Shown here: positions 32,730 to 42,281 of the stretch, in pieces | Position numbering within the stretch: position 1 is the stretch's first letter | Layout of the letters: each line of letters opens with the position of its first letter | Assembly: GCA_030770425.1 (NCBI GenBank) | Contig: JASJFT010000179.1 | Location: 1 to 64,000 of the forward strand | Direction: 5' to 3' | Source: Darksidea phi | Lineage: Eukaryota; Ascomycota; Dothideomycetes; Pleosporales; Lentitheciaceae | DNA length: 64,000 nt | The notes under the pieces: model-generated | Databases searched by the model: none | What the model saw: only the letters and a program-made list of their open reading frames with translations | Told to the model about the DNA's origin: nothing | Position numbers and translations under genes: made by a program

Positions 32730-33310
32730 CGTCAAATCCCACTACTTTTAGGATAGGAAGCTTATCGTCGCCAATGGCAAACTCGTATCACGGCAGGAGG
32801 AGAATGCATTCACATATTATGAAGATGAGACTAGAATGCAACCCCGAAGACGGCGTTCAGGCTATGTAAAATCAGCAGCACATGCGGTACATGCCAAGTG
32901 CTGCGAGCTAACCTTGCAACATATTCCAGACCTAACGACCAGGCCGACACACTTAGACCCCGACGCTCTCATCACAGAAAGGGCAGAAGTCACCTCTCTC
33001 GAAGCAATGGCATTGGAAGTGCCTTATCGCATCCCCGCTCACCTTGACTTCCCCACATATTAGAAGCTGTTCTTCGGTTGAACTGAACTGGTACGAAGAC
33101 CGTATTCGTTTAGTAACCGGCTTCTCAGCGGAGAATCTGCACGGCTCGACATGGAAGTTTCGCCCTCGAGCGATCGGTTTTAGTGTTGAGAGGAGCATTC
33201 AATTTCACGAGCCAAATCCGGGGGAAAGGCTCCCGTATCATATGGCTAAGCTGTATGGAAGACGGCTGGGAAGGGCGTGGTGGAAGGGCGATACACTTAC
33301 GTTGGAGTGA
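32730..33310 (+). pseudogene. Broken gene relic, unknown family
   Basis: Two coding-like segments lie in different frames. The first (about 32751-33060) contains RKLIVANGKLVSRQEENAFT and ALEVPYRIPAHLDFP. The second (about 33060-33310) contains NWYEDRIRLVTGFSAENLHG and ends YHMAKLYGRRLGRAWWKGDT before a stop. A single-base frame change near 33050-33065 separates them. There is no intron with proper borders at the junction, so a disrupted gene is more likely than a spliced one. I do not recognise the family. It lies just downstream of the MetE-like relic on the same strand and may share its history. Confidence 0.45.
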
Positions 33311-33673
33311 GATGCTAAGTAGTGCCTAGTCCTATGAGCCGCACTCAAATAAGATTTCCTACTTTGGAAAGGCGGCGTAGGAAATTGCATAAGCTGTATT
33401 ACAGGGAGTAGGCTCACTCAGGCTGGCGTAAGGTTGTTCGGAAGAGAAAAAAAGAAACTCGGTACGACACATCTGTGAGTACAACACGTGGTCTAGTCTA
33501 CATTCCAAATGTCCTGAAACGACTTGAAAAAGAACATCGAAGCCGCCTGACGTCCTGAAGCCTCTCCGGGACTAATATTACTCTCTTTAGAGTTACGCGG
33601 AATCTATTAGCCTACCACAAGCGCTAAACATCTCTAACATAACCGCCTCGACCAATCCCCAAGTCTCCTCATT
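33311..33673. other. Intergenic region
   Basis: About 360 bases between the relic and the convergent BTB-like gene. Nothing was seen. Confidence 0.5.
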
Positions 33674-34639
33674 TTAATTCCACGCTCTTATCTCGGGTAC
33701 CTGCTCACCTCGTCCTTGCTCAACACCCCCGCCACCATGGTCATAAAACCTACACTCTTCCCCCGCAAACTCACTCGCCACCAAATCCCTCACCCCCCTC
33801 CCCCTAATCCCCGCCAACGCCACCATGACACAGGCCTTAAACCACAACTCGCACTCTCCAATCGCAAGTTCCCCAATCTGACGAGGAGAAGCAAACCACG
33901 CAATGACTTCGGCGAAGAGGAGGTGGAGAGCGTTACCCGTTGGGCGGAGGGAAAGTGCTGCTGCGATACTAGGATGAGTTATAGAAGGCTCTTGGCTAGA
34001 TACTGCGTAGGTAGAAGGGTTCGAAGAAGGTGTGGGCGTGGAAGTAGGGAGAGAAGGAGGAGGAACAAGCAGATCTATCAAAACCTGTGGATATCCATAT
34101 CCCGAGCGAATAAACGCCATCATCCTACCCAAGACCCCATCTGTATACCGCACATCACCCATCTTCCTCCCAAAGCAATAACTCCCTACGAAATCTAGAT
34201 ACGCCGTCTTTACGGGCGCTTCATCGTCGGCAACGGCTTGGTTATATAGTTCGATCGATGTCAGCACTAAGCCTGTGGATAGCCAGTGCTGGTATAATTC
34301 CCAGGCTACGTGGTTGGGCCAAGAGATACGCACGATGCCTACATGGCCGGCGGTGAAGGGTGCGAAAAAAGTTGATGTATGTGATATGGAGGACGTAGGG
34401 AGGATGTAGGAGTAGACTTGGTCGCGGCCGTTGGCGGGCGAGGGAGTGGCGATTTGGACTTGTATGGGTAGGGAGGGGGAGCTGTGGGGTGTTAGTTTTT
34501 GTGTTGTGGAGAGGAGAGAGTTAGATTGCACTGCGTACTTGGTGGGAGGGCTGGGTTGGTAGGAGACTGGCTGCTCGTTTGGGTCCACCCAGAATCCACC
34601 CAGGAATCCGCTGGTGGATCTATCTTTGGGGAGCGACAT
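33674..34639 (-). CDS. BTB-like domain protein
   Basis: The frame is open throughout, but a 57-nt in-frame intron at 34538-34482 has a CTAAC branch 7 nt before a CCCACAG acceptor and is very probably removed, giving 302 residues. The core then reads as a divergent BTB fold: VQIATPSPANGRDQVYSYIL, then FFAPFTAGHVGIVRISWPN, then WELYQHWLSTGLVLTS, then a helix LDFVGSYCFGRKMGDVRYTD. The usual His-Lys of BTB strand/helix A is missing. Dothideomycetes carry many such BTB-derived proteins of unknown role. There is a low-complexity Ser/Pro/Thr stretch near the C-terminal third. Protein-protein interaction is inferred; no partner is indicated. Confidence 0.7.
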   Translation of the reverse strand: MSLPKDRSTSGFLGGFWVDPNEQPVSYQPSPPTKYAVQSNSLLSTTQKLTPHSSPSLPIQVQIATPSPANGRDQVYSYILPTSSISHTSTFFAPFTAGHVGIVRISWPNHVAWELYQHWLSTGLVLTSIELYNQAVADDEAPVKTAYLDFVGSYCFGRKMGDVRYTDGVLGRMMAFIRSGYGYPQVLIDLLVPPPSLPTSTPTPSSNPSTYAVSSQEPSITHPSIAAALSLRPTGNALHLLFAEVIAWFASPRQIGELAIGECELWFKACVMVALAGIRGRGVRDLVASEFAGEECRFYDHGGGGVEQGRGEQVPEIRAWN

Positions 34640-35024
34640 TGCTGCGGTATGCTAGCCTTGCAATATAGGTGGAGTTGAGTATAGCGAAGTAGTAGTGGTA
34701 ATGACTAGATGAAGGTAACATCATGAAGTGGTTTTATAGCAATTGAAAGAATAAGTCATCCTATAACACATCAACGGGTAGTAGAAATTTGGCATAGCGA
34801 ACTACAAACAGGACCCGATTCACTACCTGAACGACTGAGAGATAGTAGAAACGTCGCTCTGGCATCAACCATCAATACTCGCGCTGGCACGGGAACCTGT
34901 GCCCATAAGGTCAACAGAGCACACATTGCTCGAAGAATATTGCGACATGATGTTGTACATCGCTTCCGCGAGTAGAAAGTATAGTACACAGCTTTGCTCA
35001 TCCAACTTACACAGACCTACTCTA
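34640..35024. other. Intergenic region
   Basis: About 385 bases between two minus-strand genes. It holds the promoter of the BTB-like gene and the 3' end of the mL67 gene. Nothing else was recognised. Confidence 0.5.
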
Positions 35025-36587
35025 CTACACCTCAGCGCGCTTAAACGGGTTTTTCAAGGCAGGAAGGTACTTGGAAACCCCAGTCGTCTCTTCTACAGGC
35101 TCTCCCGGTCCAGCTTCCTCCACCGCCTTCTTCTCTAGCTCATTTACCATGCCCAATACTTCACTCTCAATAGCGGTTTCGTACTCCTCCACGCTATAGT
35201 ATTGCAACGACTCCTTTTGAGCCTTGAGGGGAAGGACATCGTGCACGACGGCAGCGGGCCACTTCCCTCGCGCGTATTCAGGGTCGAGGAGGTCGGCCCA
35301 TTTGATCTCAATGTCCATGGTGAAGGGCTTGGGGAGCTGTTTACTCAGCTGAGGCGGTAGAATGGAGCGGGCGATGAGGTGATCCCTGGCGTCGGCTTTC
35401 CTCTTCGCTTCAAACGCATTTTCGAGCTTTGAGATCTTCTTCTTCTGGTCACGGACGGTCTCCTTGTCGAACTCAATCTCTTTCGTCGTACGCTCCACAG
35501 ACGGGTTTTTGAGCTCTTTTTCTAGCGAGCCGACTTGCTCCTTTAGCGTGGCCAGCTCCTCTTCCGCGCCAGGCTCCCTGGCAAGCTTTGCTCTCGCCTC
35601 AATTTTCTGCTGCGCGGTTTTGAACTGCTCGGCTTTGCGCTGGGCGTATAGAATCTTTTTCAACCTAACTTCGTGGCTACGCTTGGCAGTCCTCAGGCGT
35701 TTCTGGTCCAGTTCATTCTGGTTGTTTTTCATTCCAAGCTGGTAGTTCATCCTTTTGATCTGATACTCCAACCACTTGGTGTTGTCGCCGTCCCTCTTGT
35801 CCTTCGCAAGCGACGCCTCTGCCAACGCATTGATCTCGGGCCACTTCTTGTTCATGTACTTGGTCGCTTGCTGCTCCTGCTCCTTTATGCTCTTGCTCAT
35901 CCATTCGGCCTGTTGTTCCTGTTTGGCTAGAACGGCGGCAAGATCTGCGCTCGCGAAGGCGACCTGGTCCATTATCTTCTCCATCCGCTTCTTAGTCGTG
36001 AGCTTGATCCACTCGGGGTTCGTTTTGTTCCATGACCATTCGTGCAGCTTGCGGAGCTCGCGCAACTTGCGAAAGGCGTGAAGACCTTGTTCGGGGGTAG
36101 GGAAGGAAACGACGCAGTGGGGCGCCCATTCGTCAGGGCGGAGGGTGGGCGGCTTTGAGTGTTTGCCCATGAATGGAAGCTGTTCGAGGTGATAGTTCTG
36201 GCCCACGTCAGCGAGTATTTGAGCACAGCCAACGGTTAAACATACATCAAGCAGTGCTGCAAGCGAGTATATAACTTGTTTAGTCTTAGTATTCTTGAAG
36301 ATGTAGATGATCTGCCCATGCTTCTTCGCTCCCTGAGGATCCACCAGGTCCCTTAATGTGTGCGGTTTGAAGGCCAATTTCCTGGTCTTGTTTCCTGGAA
36401 GCTGCTTCCACCTCGGATTCGTAACGACCTGCAGACTTAGGGCGGTTGCTGGCTTGGACAGGCCGATGACATGATGCCTGACTTCGCGCTCGAGGGCGTG
36501 ACGGTCTTCTAACGGTATGCGTGCAAGATTAAGAGGCTTCGGCGGCTTCGGAACCCTGAACCTCAGCCGAGACAAATTGCGCGGCAT
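35025..36587 (-). CDS. MHR1: Mitochondrial large-ribosomal-subunit protein mL67 / Mhr1
   Basis: The start was set at ATG 36587 (MPRNLSRLRFRVPKPPKP), an Arg/Lys-rich leader suited to mitochondrial import; an in-frame ATG at 36701 would add 38 residues. A stop-free 48-nt intron (36245-36198) interrupts the conserved core. Removing it joins IYIFKNTKTKQVIYSLAALLD to NYHLEQLPFMGKHSKPP, the Mhr1 signature, for a 504-residue product. The N-terminal part is the Mhr1/mL67 domain, a fungal-specific mitoribosomal protein also implicated in mtDNA recombination in yeast. The C-terminal ~250 residues form a long charged coiled coil (KAEQFKTAQQKIEARAK), extra relative to the ~226-residue yeast protein. The gene is divergent from the UVRAG-like gene. 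Confidence 0.85.
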   Translation of the reverse strand: MPRNLSRLRFRVPKPPKPLNLARIPLEDRHALEREVRHHVIGLSKPATALSLQVVTNPRWKQLPGNKTRKLAFKPHTLRDLVDPQGAKKHGQIIYIFKNTKTKQVIYSLAALLDVCLTVGCAQILADVGQNYHLEQLPFMGKHSKPPTLRPDEWAPHCVVSFPTPEQGLHAFRKLRELRKLHEWSWNKTNPEWIKLTTKKRMEKIMDQVAFASADLAAVLAKQEQQAEWMSKSIKEQEQQATKYMNKKWPEINALAEASLAKDKRDGDNTKWLEYQIKRMNYQLGMKNNQNELDQKRLRTAKRSHEVRLKKILYAQRKAEQFKTAQQKIEARAKLAREPGAEEELATLKEQVGSLEKELKNPSVERTTKEIEFDKETVRDQKKKISKLENAFEAKRKADARDHLIARSILPPQLSKQLPKPFTMDIEIKWADLLDPEYARGKWPAAVVHDVLPLKAQKESLQYYSVEEYETAIESEVLGMVNELEKKAVEEAGPGEPVEETTGVSKYLPALKNPFKRAEV

Positions 36588-36904
36588 CGTGACGGGCGGG
36601 CTGGCGATGCCAATGGGCTCGAGAGGGAGGAACGATTGCGAATTGTGCTGGGTGATGGATGCAAGCAAAAGTTCCGCGAGGCGCACGGGCCAACTCCGCA
36701 CCTCTTCCGAGCTCTACTCAATTCCTCCCCTTGTGATGCGCTCCTCTACGCCTGCGCTTTCTGCGTTGGATGATGCGGGCTATGGTTGCACTGCTTCCCT
36801 GAGGCCTTTCTGCGATGTTTCTGTGGACAGCCCCAGTATAAATACCTCTTTCCGCCATTGCGGCGCCGCCAGATCTCACGGCCTCTGGGTGACGGATACG
36901 CAGC
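36588..36904. promoter_or_regulatory. Divergent promoter, mL67 / UVRAG-like genes
   Basis: About 320 bases between divergent starts. A TATAAATA element at 36837-36844 lies 61 bases before the UVRAG-like start codon. The two core promoters must overlap closely. Confidence 0.5.
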
Positions 36905-38866
36905 ATGGCTGGCCATGGCCACGGCCACGAGCAGCCAACGGCCGATCCCTTCGAGTCGTCGCCACCGCCGCTGCGCGAGCGCCCCTGGTTGTTGCCCTAT
37001 AACCGCAAACTCCGCCATCTCCAAGGCATTACTATCCGCAACCTGACCCTTACCCCAAGCCCATCGAGGCCACGCACCGGAACGATCGATGACGAAGGCG
37101 TACCGAGCACCCTCAAGTCACCGACCAAGGCATTGGCTCTTCAGGAGAGCAGAGGTTTGTCTCATTCGAGATCCTCCAGCGACCTCACGTCGACCGAGGA
37201 CACGGCTCGACGCGGTAATGGCAGGCTGCAACAGCCGTCATCGCCTGCAAAGCTGGCTCGACCCGCTGTATCGAAGGGTATGCGTCGGCGAAGTACAATG
37301 GAGTGGCAGGGCGCCAGTCCCCTGACCCGACAGAAGAAGCTCGAGGATATCACCGGCAGTCGTATGGCAGACACCTTCTTCTCTTTGCACATCGATGGTC
37401 AGAAGGAGCCCATATACATCTCTGAGGTTGTGGAGAGGGCTATGAATCCAAATTTCCGCTTCTTCGATCTGGCGACTTGCGGACCCAGCGTCACACGACT
37501 CGATAGGCTTACAGTGAGGGTCTGGGCGAAGAACGAGAACACAAAGAGCTGGCAGTATCTCATCGACTTCACCTTGCAGCTCAGGTCGCTACAATTTATT
37601 GGGAAAACGCTAGGGAGGTTCAGGCACCCGTTGCCCCAGAATTGCATACTCTTCCACATGACGGATGGGATATACACAAGCTTCATGGACATGCCAGTGG
37701 CGGAGAAGCTTCGCTATGATGACCTTGCACCACCAAAAGAGCATCCCGAGGGCCGAGCCCTTCCTGGCTCTTCTTACGACGCCTTGATGCGGCTGAACAC
37801 GCTAGACGACTGCATCCAGGACGCACTGGCTACGCGCGACCGCCTCGCTGAGGAGATAGAATCAATTCTCAACGATAATAGAGATGCTATTGGCATGGTT
37901 GAGCAAGTTCCAGAGGCCGAGGAACGGCTTAAGACCGTGGAGGCTGCAGTGACCGCAGAGAAACGCCGAGTGGAAGCTGTACGGAGAAAGCGTGACGAAC
38001 TCGAGGCGAACATCAAGCATCGACGAGAGTTGATGCAGAAAGGTCGTGAGGTGGAGTCAGAAAAGAAGTGCCAATTGCCAACGGAAAAGGCAAGTAACAG
38101 AGACAGAAAAGACCTCGTGGAGAGATTGCAGGAAGACATCGCCGGTCAACGAAGGCGGATATGCGAAGATATACAGGCCATCTACCCCATTGAGCCTGTA
38201 CCTGGTAAATCTTTGCTGTTCACGATACGAGGCCTGCTGCTACCAAACTCCGAATTCGAGGATGCCAAGGAGGATGTGACCGCTGCAGCATTGGGCTATG
38301 TTGCTCATCTGGTATCTTTACTGTCACCTTATCTCTCGGTGGTACTGCCATACCCGATGAAAGTCAATGGTTCTTCGTCAACCATCGACGATGAATTGGC
38401 CATGGGTACAACTAACCACAATAATCCACGGACATACCCACTGTTCATGAAGGGCGTTGTCCGATACCGCTTCGAGTATGGGGTCTTCCTTCTCAATAAG
38501 AACATTGAAATACTCTCAAACTCGCTAGGATTACGTCCGATCGATGTGAGGCACACGCTCCCGAATCTCAAATACCTCCTCTTCGTTGCCACGGCTGGCA
38601 AAGGTGAATTACCCGCCCGCAAAGCAGGCGGCATCAAAGGGCTCCTCCGAAAAGAGGGCGTTATGTCTCGGAAGGGCAGCATGGATAGTACAGCGACGGC
38701 GAGTAGTGCGGGAGCTCCGGTACCCGAGCCGAGGAAGAATGCAGAAAATTACACCAACACACCAAGGCGAGCCGACCAAATCAGTGTAAATGGCACACCG
38801 ACTTTCTCGAAGGGTGGCATACAGAAACAGAAAGGCGCAGTAAGCCGGCTTAGGGAAGTTGGATGA
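36905..38866 (+). CDS. UVRAG/Vps38-like subunit of PI3-kinase complex II
   Basis: A single exon encodes 653 residues. The N-terminal region contains LLPYNRKLRHLQGITIRNLT, then Ser/Pro-rich linker, then a C2-like beta domain (TFFSLHIDGQKEPIYISEVV to LTVRVWAKNEN). A long coiled coil around residues 300-430 (AEERLKTVEAAVTAEKRRVE) follows, then an Atg14/UVRAG-type BARA region with LFTIRGLLLPNSEFED and VVRYRFEYGVFLLNKNIEIL. This is the fungal UVRAG/Vps38 layout. The protein should bind Vps30/Atg6 through the coiled coil and direct Vps34 lipid kinase to endosomes and vacuolar sorting. The C-terminal tail is disordered and basic. The gene looks complete; Atg14 is a less likely alternative because its N-terminal Cys repeats are absent. 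Confidence 0.85.
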   Translation: MAGHGHGHEQPTADPFESSPPPLRERPWLLPYNRKLRHLQGITIRNLTLTPSPSRPRTGTIDDEGVPSTLKSPTKALALQESRGLSHSRSSSDLTSTEDTARRGNGRLQQPSSPAKLARPAVSKGMRRRSTMEWQGASPLTRQKKLEDITGSRMADTFFSLHIDGQKEPIYISEVVERAMNPNFRFFDLATCGPSVTRLDRLTVRVWAKNENTKSWQYLIDFTLQLRSLQFIGKTLGRFRHPLPQNCILFHMTDGIYTSFMDMPVAEKLRYDDLAPPKEHPEGRALPGSSYDALMRLNTLDDCIQDALATRDRLAEEIESILNDNRDAIGMVEQVPEAEERLKTVEAAVTAEKRRVEAVRRKRDELEANIKHRRELMQKGREVESEKKCQLPTEKASNRDRKDLVERLQEDIAGQRRRICEDIQAIYPIEPVPGKSLLFTIRGLLLPNSEFEDAKEDVTAAALGYVAHLVSLLSPYLSVVLPYPMKVNGSSSTIDDELAMGTTNHNNPRTYPLFMKGVVRYRFEYGVFLLNKNIEILSNSLGLRPIDVRHTLPNLKYLLFVATAGKGELPARKAGGIKGLLRKEGVMSRKGSMDSTATASSAGAPVPEPRKNAENYTNTPRRADQISVNGTPTFSKGGIQKQKGAVSRLREVG

Positions 38867-39587
38867 AGGCCAATGCAACAATGATTCGAGCACCGAAAGC
38901 GGCGTTGTATCTGCGGCACTGCGGACACGGAGCCGTGGCTCAACGGCAACAAGGACAGCTGTTGGCAGCTGTAACATGCAATGTGCCCGCTGCAGTAAAT
39001 GATTGTCACCTATGGCTATTGAGAAGTCGGTCGGTTATCTGTGCTACATGACATAGGATGAGGAAAGATGCTAGCAAGGAATCCATCGCAACGAGGATTG
39101 GACTTGGCAGTCATTGGGTACACGAATGTAGGGTAGATTCTTTCAGGGGAAGAAGTTACGGATGCCTCGGCGTCCGAGCCCCTGGCAGCCACTAACCGCC
39201 ATCGTCTCTTTTGCAGTTTTGATAGGAACGCCTCTTCTATCGTATAGTTCTCCTCGCAGACGACTCAGCTTACATGTTCAAAATGAGCTGCTGGTGGAAT
39301 AAACGTAGAAGCGGCGTCCGCGGCTTCCGGCAGAGCATTCGATAAATTCCATCCTGCTCAGCACCGCTTTAGAGTACAAAAGAAGTACCTAAATCCTCTA
39401 TGCGAGCCACTGTGCAAGCTTTTCCAAAAAAAAATCCTGTCTTCGCTTTCTCCACAATTCATGACTAGCGATCTTCCAGCCCTCCTATGTTGACCTAACA
39501 CTTGCTCTTCGTTTAGTCAACCCCATCTTTCGCTTCCGACCAATCAACAGCCGAACATCCGCCTTGGCATACCCTCCGTTTCCTAAG
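38867..39587. other. Intergenic region
   Basis: About 720 bases between two plus-strand genes. A pyrimidine-rich stretch just before the ceramide synthase start is likely its leader. Nothing else was seen. Confidence 0.5.
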
Positions 39588-41244
39588 ATGAAGATTTCCG
39601 GCCCGCCCGCCGCCGCTCGTTCCTCGCATTCTCCTCTTCCACCACAATTTGCGCGCGTGAAGATGGCGTCCGCCGAGACCGAACCGTTTCCACCGCTGCA
39701 GAATCACTTCTCGAAGAAAAATGTTGCAGAAACAAATGGCTCGCTGAGGAGGCGCAAGAGCAGTATGCTGGGTGCTGAGCTGCCAGGGGATAATGCCGTT
39801 GCGGCGTTTGCGACGTTGGGGAAGGGCAGCCCGCCTGCGTCGCCGATGGAGGCGTCGGTATGTCTTTTGCCTACCCTGCCGTCGTTGGAGGCCCGATGTA
39901 TCTTGTATGTAGAGATCGTACGCTAACATGCATGTAGCGCGACAAATCCGTCCGCCGCTCAAAGCGCCGCACGATAAAACGCGCCCTCTCCAGATGGAAG
40001 CGCCTCTGCTTCCGGCACACCTGGCTCCTCCCCCTCATCCTCGTCCTCTCCGGAATCTCACTCTACCTCGTAAACCCCTCCGAGTCGAATCCCCTCTCCG
40101 CCGCCCTCTTCCTCTCCTACCCGCTCCCTCGTGAGGCCGGCTCCGACCCTAGCGCCCCCATCGAATATGGCAAAGGCGCGCGCGACTTCGCCTTTGTGGC
40201 CTTTTACACTATCGTGCTGAGCTTCACTCGCGAGTTCCTCATGCAGCGGTTGATCCGCCCCATCGCTCTCCGCTACGGGATCAAGTCTCGCGCGAAGCAG
40301 AGCCGGTTTATGGAGCAGTTTTACACCGCAATGTACTTTGCCATCTATGGGCCGTTTGGACTGTGGGTCATGAGCAGGACGCCAGTGTGGTATTTCAATA
40401 CTACAGCTATGTACGAAGGATTTCCGCATAAGACGCATGATGGGTTCTTCAAGGCGTATTATTTGCTGCAGGCCAGCTATTGGGCACAACAGATGATCGT
40501 ACTCTTACTCATGCTGGAGGCGCCGAGGAAAGATTTCAAGGAACTGGTTGCACATCACTTCATCACGCTGGCTTTGATTTGGTGCAGTTATCGCTTTCAT
40601 TTCACGTACATGGGCTTGGCGGTTTATATTACTCATGATATATCCGACTTCTTCCTCGCGGTAAGTTCTACCTCGTTCGATGTTATACGGGAAAGTGGAC
40701 GCTGATTCGGTGAATCCAGACCTCTAAGGTCCTCAACTACATCGACTCCGCCATCGTCGGTCCCTACTTCTTCATCTTCATGTGCGCCTGGGGTTACCTG
40801 CGCCACTTCATCAATCTGAAAATCCTCTACTCCATCCTCACCGAATTTAAGACCGTCGGCCCTTACGAACTCAACTGGGAAACGCAGCAATACAAGTGCT
40901 GGATCGCGCAGTACATCACTTTCGGCCTTTTAGCCGCCCTACAAGCCGTGAATCTCTTCTGGTGGTTCTTGATTTGCAGGATCGCGTATCGGTTTGTGAC
41001 GAAGAGTGGATTGGAGGATGATCGGAGTGAATACGAGGATAGTGATGCCGAGGTGGAAGGAAAGGAAAAGAGGGAAAAGAAGACGGCCAAGGCTGACGGG
41101 AAATCGTATGCTGCTACGACTGCAAACGGCAAACCCAAGGTTCTCGCGAATGGCGACGCTCCTGAAACGCCCGATCGGACTACCGACGCCCAAGAGAACG
41201 GATCAATCGGATCAAGAGTGAGGGCGAGAAAGGGCCCAAAATGA
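39588..41244 (+). CDS. LAG1: Ceramide synthase (Lag1/Lac1 type, TLC domain)
   Basis: Three exons (39588-39857, 39938-40660, 40720-41244) give 505 residues. After a 90-residue cytosolic leader comes a basic segment ([12 protein letters not shown]), then multiple spans. The TLC/Lag motif contains the paired catalytic His296-His297 in [19 protein letters not shown], followed by [19 protein letters not shown]. The second intron falls inside that motif and splicing restores it. The enzyme N-acylates sphingoid bases with acyl-CoA in the ER to make (dihydro)ceramide. The C-terminal tail is acidic then basic ([12 protein letters not shown]), a common site of CK2 regulation in yeast Lag1/Lac1; that is inference here. 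Fungi usually keep two paralogues and the sequence does not show which this is. Confidence 0.92.
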
Positions 41245-42281
41245 AGGATATATTCCCTGTTGGATTCATTCACTTTCACCTCAAGGATGAGGACAAGGCA
41301 AGCTTTTTAGGATGAATATTGGCTAAGGTTACCGGTGCTGGTGTACGACAAGGGTTTTGGACTTCTATTTCTCTCGCTTCCCCCTTTCTGTTTTTGATTT
41401 GAGAGAAACCTTGTATTGATAGCCCCTTTACACTCGCTTCCCTGGATAAGACGAGCTCTTTTCCATTTTCTTTTCCTGTACATCACCTTTTACCTCCCTT
41501 GTTTTCGTTCGCTTCTTAGGTTTCTTCCTCTACTCTTTCGTAGATTTATATATTCTATAATGTTTAAATGTGTCTATGTGATGGGATGCTGGTGTAGATG
41601 CTGGAGTGTTGCGGAGATATAGATTGATGATATTATGCTGAAATAAAGAACAATAGTGTGAGCGTTTGGATTAGAGAAGGATGGAGTTTTGGGGGCTAAC
41701 TTTATAGCACAGCATGCGCTTCAATACTGAGTGAATCAACATGCGAAGGACTGTTATGTGTGCAAAGGTGCTGAAATCTCTCTGACTAAGCACATTCTAC
41801 CAACATGCCGCAACAGGATACTGAGTCTCTTGGTTTTTCATCCTGCTCATCAATTTCGCTCCACCACCCTTGTGACTCGCCAGTCATTCTTTTTCTTCCG
41901 AAAAGCTTTTGTAAATAGTGAGACCCCTTGGTTACACAACTCCGCCGCTCCCGCTCCCCAGTTCAGATGAGGTTTTAATGTTGGGCATGCAGTCGGCTTG
42001 ATTGTGCTAAGCTGTTTTATTGGACACACATTGTAATATTAGTTTATATAGTTCGCCCTGGTACATGAGCGTCATTTCAGCACAGACACTTTAACTTCCG
42101 ATATCGAGAATCAACTGCTAAGATTTGCTTTAGCACTGCTGTCCGCAGATGTACCAGTAAGCTTTCATATAAACGGAACGAACTATGAAAATCTAATGTA
42201 AACTACTGTGGCACGAACTGAATGAAAAACAGGATGCCCAAACGCTACACAAGTGCATATGAAATGATATGGTGGTTGCGT
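41245..42281. other. Intergenic region
   Basis: About 1 kb holding the 3' UTR of the ceramide synthase gene and the 3' side of the HET pseudogene. No other gene was seen. Confidence 0.5.
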
